Part shown: piece by piece, positions 1 through 5,066 of the stretch | Layout of the letters: each line of letters opens with the position of its first letter | Numbering within the stretch: position 1 is the stretch's first letter | NCBI GenBank assembly: GCA_035648595.1 | Contig: DASRLH010000260.1 | Span: 1-5,192, forward strand | Length of the DNA stretch: 5,192 bases | Direction: 5' to 3' | DNA from: RYN-428 sp035648595 | GTDB taxonomy: Bacteria > Planctomycetota > Phycisphaerae > Tepidisphaerales > Tepidisphaeraceae | The notes under the pieces: model-generated | The model's database searches: none | What the model was told of the DNA's origin: nothing | The model's input: the letters and a program-made list of their open reading frames with translations, nothing else | Made by a program: the position numbers and the translations under genes

Positions 1-117
1 ACCTCCTGCTGCTCTCCACCCCGCCTCGCGGCGACGCAGTTGCAATTGGTTACGAGCGGCCAACGTCCGCTCGGAGGGGACTTGCACCCCTCAGACCTGA
101 TACACTCCCAGGCGCAC
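1..117 (-). mobile_element. Group II intron, 5' end (domain I), probably class C, truncated by window edge
   Basis: Read on the - strand from 117 leftwards, this stretch begins GTGCGCC, matching the GUGYG start typical of group II introns. Three stem-loops follow in the order expected for the start of domain I. They are GAGGGG/CCCCTC (plus-strand 87-92 with 74-79) closing a TGCAAGT loop, GAGCGG/CCGCTC (67-72 with 54-59), and CGCC/GGCG (30-33 with 22-25) closed by a GCGA tetraloop. From memory, the Oceanobacillus iheyensis class C intron has a very similar opening, with a GGGTGAGAGTCCC hairpin and a GCGA tetraloop hairpin. Class C introns insert just downstream of hairpins, and here the 5' end lies 3 nt after one. 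The reverse-transcriptase ORF and the catalytic domain V would lie beyond position 1 and cannot be seen, so the intron could be complete or a remnant. Confidence 0.7.
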
Positions 118-218
118 TGACACGGGCGTCCCGCCCGTGCGTATTGTAGGAAACTCGGGATAGTGCAATCTTTTCTACGCTTCAGCCATCAGCACGGGCG
201 GGACGCCCGTGTCACGGT
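118..218. repeat. Inverted pair of REP-like hairpin repeats (REPIN-like)
   Basis: Two copies of one repeat lie in opposite orientation. The 23 bp at 118-140 is the exact reverse complement of 192-214, with a 51 bp spacer. Each arm is itself a palindrome: CACGGGCG and CGCCCGTG around a 3-nt loop, at 121-139 and 193-211. The copy at 185-218 also shares 31 of 34 positions with the reverse complement of 4995-5028, so this is a dispersed element rather than a one-off hairpin. A palindromic unit arranged as an inverted doublet resembles the REP doublets (REPINs) that are mobilised by RAYT transposases. No such transposase is in the window. The pair ends 25 nt before the moaE start, so it occupies that gene's upstream region. 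Confidence 0.8.
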
Positions 219-243
219 ATATTTAGCCTCAAAGCGTTGAATT

Positions 244-651
244 ATGACCGGCAGCGAAAACTGGATCAAATTGACTGCCGAGCCGATCGACGTTGGCAAA
301 GTTTTGGCGTTTGCCAACGATCCAAATGCCGGCGGCATCGCAGCGTTCGTGGGCACAACCCGCGCGGAATCCGACGACGCAAACGGGGCCCTTCTCGCCT
401 TGGATTACGAGGCGTATGACCTCATGGCTCTGTCGCAAATGACCGATCTGGCCCGGCGGGCGCAAGAGCGGTGGCCGGTGCTGAAGCTCGCGTTGATGCA
501 TCGCACGGGACGGGTGGCGGTGGGTGAGCCGTCGGTGGCGATCGCGGTCGCCACCCCCCATCGCCGACACGCATTCGAGGCCTGCCATTGGCTCATCGAC
601 ACGCTCAAAGCGGAAGTCGCTATCTGGAAAAAAGAAGTGTGGGCCCAATGA
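244..651 (+). CDS. moaE: Molybdopterin synthase catalytic (large) subunit MoaE
   Basis: MoaE takes sulfur from the thiocarboxylated C-terminus of MoaD and inserts two sulfurs into cyclic pyranopterin monophosphate to make molybdopterin, in the cytoplasm. The 135-residue product has the family blocks in order: FVGTTR (35-40), YEAY (55-58), RWP (76-78), HRTGRVAVGE (86-95), PHR..AFEAC (105-114) and LK......WKKE (121-131). K122 and K129 are seven residues apart, as are the active-site lysines 119 and 126 of E. coli MoaE, and H106-R107 matches the conserved His-Arg pair. The protein ends soon after WKKE, slightly shorter than E. coli MoaE (about 150 residues). An in-frame TGA at 238-240 makes ATG 244 the earliest ATG, and the family N-terminus fits it. 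No clear Shine-Dalgarno site precedes it. No moaD, moaA or moaC is adjacent. Confidence 0.93.
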   Translation: MTGSENWIKLTAEPIDVGKVLAFANDPNAGGIAAFVGTTRAESDDANGALLALDYEAYDLMALSQMTDLARRAQERWPVLKLALMHRTGRVAVGEPSVAIAVATPHRRHAFEACHWLIDTLKAEVAIWKKEVWAQ

Positions 652-688
652 GCACGAATCATCCCAGCGCGGGTCCCAAGAAAAGACA

Positions 689-836
689 ACCACGGAGACA
701 CCGGGGCACGGAGGCGCGTTCGAAGCGACACGCCACTTTGCACACGACAAGAAGACTGAATTGTTGGTTTTCTTTCACGATTAGCGCAATGCGATGGTGA
801 TTCGAAAGCGCCTCGGTGTTTCCGTGCCTCCGTGGT
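689..836. repeat. Long imperfect inverted repeat with CACGGAG-type arms
   Basis: The arms 689-717 and 808-836 are reverse complements at 23 of 29 positions. Similarity continues inward to a shared TTCGAA at 719-724 and 801-806, leaving a core of about 76 nt. Each arm is built from near-repeated CACGGAG-like words (ACCACGGAGACACCGG in the left arm, and TCCGTGCCTCCGTGG in the right arm read on the + strand). The core shows no gene or motif that I recognise. Such arms are a known kind of intergenic repeat in environmental genomes and often generate spurious Arg-rich ORFs. Together with the promoter listed next, it accounts for most of the 249 bp gap between moaE and the bamD-like gene. It could be a non-autonomous mobile element or an RNA hairpin; the sequence does not decide. 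Confidence 0.7.
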
Positions 837-863
837 GAAATTCTTCGCCTGAAGCGACCCTCA

Positions 864-892
864 TTGCCGCGCGCGGGGATCGGGCTTAGAAT
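864..892 (+). promoter_or_regulatory. Possible sigma70-type promoter giving a leaderless bamD-like mRNA
   Basis: TTGCCG at 864-869 matches the -35 consensus at 4 of 6 positions, and TAGAAT at 887-892 matches the -10 consensus at 5 of 6. They are separated by the optimal 17 bp. Transcription starting 7-9 nt after the -10 box would begin at about 899-901, on the ATG at 901. This fits the absence of a Shine-Dalgarno sequence before that gene. It is a prediction from sequence only. The 5 bp GGGAT/ATCCC hairpin (876-880 with 891-895) overlaps the box and may be coincidental. Confidence 0.45.
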
Positions 893-900
893 CCCGCCGC

Positions 901-1908
901 ATGGGCCGGAACGCCGTTTTCGCCGCTGCTGTTCTGATGTTTTGCATGCTTTGCGCCTCTGAAGCCGGCGCGCAGCCCAGGACATGGCGATATAACGGGA
1001 CCGGCCAATGGCGCGAATCGGAGGATGCGCCGGGCCCCGCCCGCACAGGGAACGTCCCCAACAAGACGCTGGATAAAGCCGAGCGGCTTACCGATTCGGG
1101 GCGGCTGGAGCCGGCGCACGACATCCTCCTCGATTGGCTCAAGCGCACGCCCAAAGCCCCGGACCGCGATCGCGCGGTTTATTTGCTCGCCCAGGTTTAT
1201 TACGCCAACGGCGACCGGGTCTGGTGCTTTTATGAGTGCGATGAGCTGCTCGACAATTACCCCGACAGCCGGCTCTTTTTTCCCGCCCTGCGGCTGCAAT
1301 ATCAAGTGGCCGACGCCTTTTTGAATGGATACAAGAAAAAGTTCCTCGGATTGGCGGTCGTCGGGATGCGGGAGGAAGCGATCGAGATGCTCTTTCGCAT
1401 CCAGGAGCGTTCCCCCGGATCACCCATCGCGGAGCGCTCGCTGCTTCGGACGGCGGATCACTACTACCACACCTCCGAGTTCGACTTGTCCGCCGACGCA
1501 TATGGCGCCTTTCTGCGGACGTATCCGCGCAGCTCGCAAGGCCCCAAGGCACGCCTGCGGCAGGCGTATTCCAACTTCGCGCAATTTCGCGGCCCGCGCT
1601 ACGATGCCACGCCCCTCATTGATGCCCGCGCCCAGTTCCAGGACATCATCGTTCGCTACCCGGCCCTGGCCCAGGAAGAAGGATTACAGGGATTCATTGA
1701 TAAGATCGAGGATCAATTGGCCCAGAAGGTGTACATCCGCGCCGACTTCTATAGACGAACCCACGAACCCGCCGCGGCGGTCTTCGTCTATCGCACCCTG
1801 ATCCAGCAATATCCCAACTCAAGGCAAGCCGCCGCGGCCCGCAAGGAGCTTTCCCGCATGCCCAGATGGGCCCTCAATCACCCCGAACCCCCGGTGATGA
1901 AAAAATAA
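901..1908 (+). CDS. bamD: BamD/YfiO-like TPR protein of outer-membrane protein assembly
   Basis: BamD is the periplasmic TPR scaffold of the BAM complex, which folds beta-barrel proteins into the outer membrane. The 335-residue product has a signal peptide (1-24; hydrophobic core about 5-18, A22-G-A24 cleavage before Q25) and then TPR-like helical pairs. Pairs are visible around 58-82, 89-121 (ending NYPDS), 158-172, 180-211 (ending TYPRS), 238-255 (IIVRYP) and 270-306 (ending QQYPNS). The C-terminal half follows the BamD pattern closely: a 'TPL..AR.QFQDII.RYP' block, then 'DQLAQK...RADFY.R', then '.AAVFVYRTLIQQYPNS'. Length is above the usual 240-280. Unlike E. coli BamD it has no lipobox: C15 and C18 lack the small residues needed before them. 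It has no Shine-Dalgarno site. It lies 146 bp before lptE, on the same strand. A generic TPR protein is the alternative. Confidence 0.75.
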   Translation: MGRNAVFAAAVLMFCMLCASEAGAQPRTWRYNGTGQWRESEDAPGPARTGNVPNKTLDKAERLTDSGRLEPAHDILLDWLKRTPKAPDRDRAVYLLAQVYYANGDRVWCFYECDELLDNYPDSRLFFPALRLQYQVADAFLNGYKKKFLGLAVVGMREEAIEMLFRIQERSPGSPIAERSLLRTADHYYHTSEFDLSADAYGAFLRTYPRSSQGPKARLRQAYSNFAQFRGPRYDATPLIDARAQFQDIIVRYPALAQEEGLQGFIDKIEDQLAQKVYIRADFYRRTHEPAAAVFVYRTLIQQYPNSRQAAAARKELSRMPRWALNHPEPPVMKK

Positions 1909-1930
1909 TGGATCGAAGGCTGAAGGGACC

Positions 1931-2000
1931 GCACGGATGGGTTGGGCAATTGGTGGTGATCGCCTGGCGTGGTCACTTTAGTGACCATGCCCACCCGTGC
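1931..2000. repeat. Nested inverted repeat / hairpin between bamD-like gene and lptE
   Basis: The inner hairpin is TGGTCAC (1970-1976) and GTGACCA (1981-1987) around a TTTA loop. It extends through a G-T pair and GGC/GCC to 1966-1991. Outside it, a G-rich left arm at 1931-1948 is imperfectly complementary to TGCCCACCCGTGC at 1988-2000. No T-run follows on either strand, so it is a poor intrinsic terminator. On the - strand it begins GCACGGGTGGG, close to the GCACGGGCGGG start of the REP-like hairpins, which may be a distant link. It fills most of the gap; I see nothing else there except the lptE ribosome binding site. Confidence 0.6.
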
Positions 2001-2042
2001 AGTTTTCGCGAATGTTCCAAAGTGCCCCCGCACCAGCGTGAC

Positions 2043-2046
2043 GGAG
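2043..2046 (+). promoter_or_regulatory. Ribosome binding site selecting the lptE start
   Basis: GGAG lies 8 nt before ATG 2055 and supports that start over an in-frame ATG at 1866. The upstream ATG would overlap the bamD-like gene and would place the lipoprotein signal 63 residues inside the protein. Confidence 0.6.
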
Positions 2047-2054
2047 TTAAGGCG

Positions 2055-2609
2055 ATGAAGGTTTTGCTCCACCCATTACGGATCCTCCTCACGCTGGGAA
2101 CAGTGTCCCTGTGCGGTTGCGGTTACCAAATCAGCGGTTCGGGGCGGAATGATCCGGGCTATCAATGGAAGACGCTGTATCGGGATGACGTTCGCACGGT
2201 GGCCGTCCCGACGTTCGGGAATCGCAGTTTCAGTCAGGGGTTTGAGTTTCGGCTGACCAAGGCGGTTATCAATCAAATCGAGGCGCAGTCTCCCTACAAG
2301 GTCGTGCCCAGGGAAGAAGCGGACACCATCCTGGAAGGGGAGATCACCGGCGTGCGCATGCGCACCACCAGCGACAACTACGTTGCCGCCGTCCCGCAGG
2401 AGCAGATGTACTCGATCCTCGTCCGCTTCACCTGGCGCGATTTGCGAACCGGCAAAATCCTCGTCGAACGCCACGACTTCGAGCAAACCGCCCCCTTCTA
2501 TCCAACCCTTGGCGAAGACCCATTCGTCGGCGAGCAAAGCAACATCGAACGCCTCGCCCTGGCCATCGTCCAGGAACTACAGGCGGATTGGGGAAGTAAG
2601 AAGAAATGA
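2055..2609 (+). CDS. lptE: LptE-like LPS-assembly outer-membrane lipoprotein
   Basis: LptE is the lipoprotein that plugs and stabilises the LptD barrel, the last step in moving LPS to the outer leaflet. The 184-residue product has a lipoprotein signal peptide: basic R9, a hydrophobic stretch at 10-19, and a lipobox LCGC (19-22) with C22 as the lipidated cysteine. Cys at the -2 position is less usual than Ala or Ser. The mature protein opens CGYQ, a hallmark of LptE-family lipoproteins, followed by 'VRTVAVPTFGN..F..G.E..LT.A....I', 'ADTILEGEI..V' and a late 'E...ERLALAIVQELQADW' helix. These match the secretin/TonB-like fold of the family, with length close to the E. coli protein (about 190). 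No Asp follows C22, consistent with outer-membrane sorting. Assignment to this family is fairly secure; identification as the true LptD partner is inferred. Confidence 0.78.
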   Translation: MKVLLHPLRILLTLGTVSLCGCGYQISGSGRNDPGYQWKTLYRDDVRTVAVPTFGNRSFSQGFEFRLTKAVINQIEAQSPYKVVPREEADTILEGEITGVRMRTTSDNYVAAVPQEQMYSILVRFTWRDLRTGKILVERHDFEQTAPFYPTLGEDPFVGEQSNIERLALAIVQELQADWGSKKK

Positions 2610-2615
2610 AATGGC

Positions 2616-2715
2616 GGTTGTGGGTTGTGGGTTGTGAGTTGGGCCAGTTCTTAAATGCTGTCGGATCATTTGTTCTATTGCAACGGACAACCCACAACCT
2701 ACAACCCACAACCCA
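2616..2715. repeat. Inverted pair of heptanucleotide arrays (GGTTGTG / CAACCCA)
   Basis: The left array at 2616-2643 is three perfect GGTTGTG units and a variant AGTTGGG. The right array at 2688-2715 is four CAACCCA-type units, one reading CAACCTA. The two are opposed: 2616-2641 matches the reverse complement of 2688-2713 at 24 of 26 positions, with a 46 nt spacer that shows no gene. It begins 7 nt after the lptE stop codon. A transcript through it could form a 26 bp stem, so it could act as a 3' stabiliser, but there is no T-run. The exact 7 bp period within each arm marks it as a different element from the other repeats here. Confidence 0.8.
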
Positions 2716-2774
2716 CCAACCCGGTGGAAAACCACCGCGTCACAACCTTATGATGTGATCCGACGTATGCACTG

Positions 2775-2850
2775 GAGGACGCCCGGCGGCCCGATAGGCC
2801 CGTCCTGGCGAATGGAGCGAAAGCGGCCTTGATGGCCGCCAACGAGGACG
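2775..2850 (+). promoter_or_regulatory. Structured ftsH leader with alternative pairing over the ribosome binding site
   Basis: GAGGACG occurs at 2775-2781 and again at 2844-2850, where it contains the ftsH Shine-Dalgarno site (GAGGA, 9 nt before the ATG). CGTCCT at 2801-2806 can pair with either copy. In the first fold it pairs with the upstream copy, around an inner GGCC/GGCC hairpin (2788-2791 with 2797-2800), and the ribosome site is free. In the second it pairs with the ribosome site itself. A separate GCGGCC/GGCCGC hairpin (2823-2828 with 2834-2839) stands 4 nt before the Shine-Dalgarno site. Further upstream, a 6 bp CGGTGG/CCACCG hairpin (2722-2737) and a TATGAT word at 2749-2754 could mark a promoter, but I find no convincing -35. 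Regulation is inferred from base pairing only. Confidence 0.4.
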
Positions 2851-2857
2851 TAAGCGC

Positions 2858-4918
2858 ATGGCTGAGAAACAACCCGACCGGCCCCCGCAATCGCGGCCCC
2901 GCACCGCAATGCCCAACACCCCCATCCCTTTCCGAAGGGGACTCATCATGTGGGTGCTGTTCGTCGCCTGCGCGATCATGCTGGTCTATTTCGTCAATCA
3001 CAACAAGCCCGATGTCACCAGCATCGGCTGGAGCGAATTCGCCGACCGATTCGAGCATGGGCAGGTCGAGAACATTCTGGTCGATGGCAACACCATCACC
3101 GGCAAATTCGTGTCCCCCCAAACCATTCCCGTGAAGGGCCACAGCGAGGTCGTCTCCAAGTTTCAGACCGAATTGATCGACGGCTCAGCCGCGCAGGGTT
3201 GGGGATTTACCGATTGGCTCAATAAAAACCACCACAGCGCGCGGGTGGATATTGTCAACACGAACAATTTTCTAATGCAGATCGTGCTCCCGTTCGTGCC
3301 CTGGGTGCTGATCTTCGCGTTCGTCTGGTTCTTCATATTCCGCCAGCTTCGCAACAGCGCGGGCGCGGGCGGCATGCTCGGGAACTTCGGCAAGGCTAAA
3401 GCCAAGATCATGAGCAAGGAACACACGAACATCACCTTCGACGATGTGGCCGGCATCGAAGAGGCCAAGGAAGAGGTGATGGAGATCGTCGAGTTCCTCA
3501 AGAACCCCAAAAAGTTTCAGCGCCTCGGCGGGCGGATTCCGCGCGGCGTGTTGCTGGTCGGCGAGCCGGGCACCGGCAAAACACTGCTGGCAAAAGCCAT
3601 TGCCGGCGAGGCGGATGTGCCGTTCTTCTCCATCTCAGGTTCGGATTTCGTCGAGATGTTTGTCGGCGTGGGCGCCTCCCGCGTGCGCGATCTGTTCAAG
3701 CAGGCCAAGGACAACAGCCCCTGCATTATCTTCCTGGACGAAATTGACGCCGTCGGACGCCGGCGCGGCTCTGGATTCAGCTCCGGCGGCCATGACGAAC
3801 GCGAGCAGACGCTCAACGCCATCCTCGTCGAGATGGACGGATTCGAGACCAACGATCAGGTGATCGTCTGCGCCGCCACCAACCGCGTGGATGTGCTCGA
3901 TCCGGCCCTTACGCGTCCGGGCCGGTTTGATCGGCAGATTTACGTGCCGCTGCCCGATGTGAAGGGCCGTCTGGAGATTCTCAAGGTACACAGCCGCAAG
4001 GTGAAGCTCGGGCCCGTCGTGGACATGCTGCGCCTGGCCCGCGCCACCCCCGGCTTCAGCGGTGCGGATTTGGCCGCCATCATCAATGAGTCGGCCCTGG
4101 GCGCGACGCTGGCGGGCAAGGAATACATCGAGCAGGATGATCTGGAAGAGGCGCGCGACAAAGTGCGCTTTGGCCGGGCCAATAAAAGCCGAGTCATGGA
4201 GGAGAAGGAAAAGGTCGGCACCGCCTATCACGAAGCCGGCCATGCCGTCGTGCAGCATCTGTTGCGTCCCGATGCCGACCCGATTCATAAAGTCACAATC
4301 ATCCCGCGCGGCAGAGCCTTGGGCTCGACGATGACACTGCCGGAGAAAGACCGCTACAGTTATTCCAAGCGCTGGTGCACCGCGTTCATCAAGATGGCGT
4401 TTGGCGGGCGAATCGCCGAGGAAATGTTCACCAACGACGTGAACAGCGGCGTCATGGGCGACATCCGCCAAGCGACTTCCATCGCCCGCAAGATGATCAC
4501 CGAATGGGGCATGAATGACCGTCTGGGCTTCGTCTTCTATGGTGACGACGAGAACAAGCCCAACATGCTCGGCGGATTTGGCGACAGCAAGGAATACTCC
4601 CAGGAAACCGCCAAGATCATCGACGAGGAAGTCAAGAAATTGATCGACACGCTCTTCGAGCAAACCCGCGTATTGCTGGAAGGCAACAAGGATCGCATCG
4701 ACGCCGTGGCCAAAGCGCTGTTGCGGTATGAAACGCTGGATGGCTCGGACATCGACCGCATCATGCGCGGCGACGTGCTCACCAAGCCCACGGTCGGCGA
4801 CCTGCTCGAACGCGAAAGCAGCCGCCGGGGCACGGTGATCCAACCCACCGAAAACTCCGCCAACCCCGACATCCGCGCCGGCGGCATCGGCGGCGCGCCG
4901 CTGCCCACGCCGGGGTGA
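2858..4918 (+). CDS. ftsH: ATP-dependent zinc metalloprotease FtsH
   Basis: FtsH is a hexameric inner-membrane AAA+ protease that extracts and degrades misfolded membrane proteins and selected cytosolic regulators. All parts are present in the 686-residue product: a Pro/Arg-rich cytoplasmic tail (1-27), membrane helix 1 (about 28-47), a periplasmic FtsH_ext domain (about 48-138), membrane helix 2 (about 139-162), and the AAA+ domain. The AAA+ domain has Walker A GEPGTGKT (235-242), pore loop F268-V-G, Walker B IIFLDEID (290-297), sensor N342 and second-region-of-homology arginines R353, R356 and R359. The M41 protease domain has zinc ligands H458 and H462 in HEAGH, with D535 as the likely third ligand. 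Walker A has Glu where most homologues have Pro (GPPGTGKT); the essential Gly, Lys and Thr are intact. The Pro/Gly-rich C-terminal tail is poorly conserved. GAGGA at 2844-2848 supports this start. Confidence 0.98.
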   Translation: MAEKQPDRPPQSRPRTAMPNTPIPFRRGLIMWVLFVACAIMLVYFVNHNKPDVTSIGWSEFADRFEHGQVENILVDGNTITGKFVSPQTIPVKGHSEVVSKFQTELIDGSAAQGWGFTDWLNKNHHSARVDIVNTNNFLMQIVLPFVPWVLIFAFVWFFIFRQLRNSAGAGGMLGNFGKAKAKIMSKEHTNITFDDVAGIEEAKEEVMEIVEFLKNPKKFQRLGGRIPRGVLLVGEPGTGKTLLAKAIAGEADVPFFSISGSDFVEMFVGVGASRVRDLFKQAKDNSPCIIFLDEIDAVGRRRGSGFSSGGHDEREQTLNAILVEMDGFETNDQVIVCAATNRVDVLDPALTRPGRFDRQIYVPLPDVKGRLEILKVHSRKVKLGPVVDMLRLARATPGFSGADLAAIINESALGATLAGKEYIEQDDLEEARDKVRFGRANKSRVMEEKEKVGTAYHEAGHAVVQHLLRPDADPIHKVTIIPRGRALGSTMTLPEKDRYSYSKRWCTAFIKMAFGGRIAEEMFTNDVNSGVMGDIRQATSIARKMITEWGMNDRLGFVFYGDDENKPNMLGGFGDSKEYSQETAKIIDEEVKKLIDTLFEQTRVLLEGNKDRIDAVAKALLRYETLDGSDIDRIMRGDVLTKPTVGDLLERESSRRGTVIQPTENSANPDIRAGGIGGAPLPTPG

Positions 4919-4925
4919 ACGCGCT

Positions 4926-4959
4926 ATCGGCTCAGTTTTCCGGTAATACTTCAGCCGAT
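4926..4959 (+). terminator. Weak stem-loop just after ftsH
   Basis: ATCGGCT (4926-4932) and AGCCGAT (4953-4959) form a perfect 7 bp stem with a 20 nt loop, starting 7 nt past the ftsH stop. No T-run follows, so it is at best a weak or factor-assisted terminator, or an mRNA 3'-end structure. Confidence 0.22.
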
Positions 4960-4982
4960 TGTAGAGCCGTGCATTTGGTGAG

Positions 4983-5008
4983 AAAAAGCCCGCCACCGTA
5001 TCACGGGC
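4983..5008 (-). terminator. Possible intrinsic terminator for the right-edge minus-strand gene
   Basis: On the - strand, GCCCG (5008-5004) can pair with CGGGC (4992-4988) around an 11 nt loop, and TTTTT (4987-4983) follows at once. It lies about 60 nt past the stop codon of the - strand partial gene. One arm is borrowed from the REP-like hairpin at 5002-5020, so the two folds exclude each other. Confidence 0.35.
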
Positions 5009-5028
5009 GTCTCGCCCGTGCTGATGGC
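4995..5028. repeat. Third copy of the REP-like hairpin repeat
   Basis: This copy, read on the - strand, matches 185-218 at 31 of 34 positions; the differences are one loop base and a dinucleotide just after the stem. It keeps the full CACGGGCG/CGCCCGTG stem (5002-5009 with 5013-5020) and the flanking GCCATCA and ACGGT words. It lies between convergent genes: ftsH on the + strand and an unidentified gene on the - strand. The remainder of 4919-5066 holds a small AGCCC/GGGCT hairpin (5047-5059) and nothing else that I can support. Confidence 0.85.
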
Positions 5029-5066
5029 GCGGTAGTCCCCATCTCCAGCCCACAGGGCTATCGCAT

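Noticed and set aside
74..92. T-arm-like hairpin suggesting a tRNA on the - strand
   Set aside because: The loop is not a proper T-loop, and no acceptor or anticodon arm can be built around it; the group II intron reading explains it with two further stems.
219..224. TATATT as a -10 box for moaE
   Set aside because: No -35-like sequence lies 16-18 bp upstream; that position falls in the GC-rich stem of the repeat.
229..750. 173-codon - strand frame across moaE
   Set aside because: MoaE motifs on the + strand explain the region; this frame runs through the repeat and has no recognisable motif.
648..800. A 50-codon + strand frame starting at the ATGA overlap with the moaE stop
   Set aside because: It reads through the left arm of the CACGGAG inverted repeat, has an Arg-rich low-information product and resembles no family; the ATGA overlap is likely chance.
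1866..2054. Upstream in-frame start extending lptE by 63 codons
   Set aside because: It would overlap the bamD-like gene, translate the intergenic palindrome and bury the lipobox; ATG 2055 has a good ribosome site.
2616..2715. Short repeats considered as a CRISPR array
   Set aside because: The units are contiguous 7-mers with no spacers, and the two arrays are inverted relative to each other.
3635..5053. Very long - strand open frame (472 codons) opposite ftsH
   Set aside because: It is the mirror of a high-GC coding gene, with His/Gly/Ala-rich composition and no domain; FtsH on the other strand is unambiguous.
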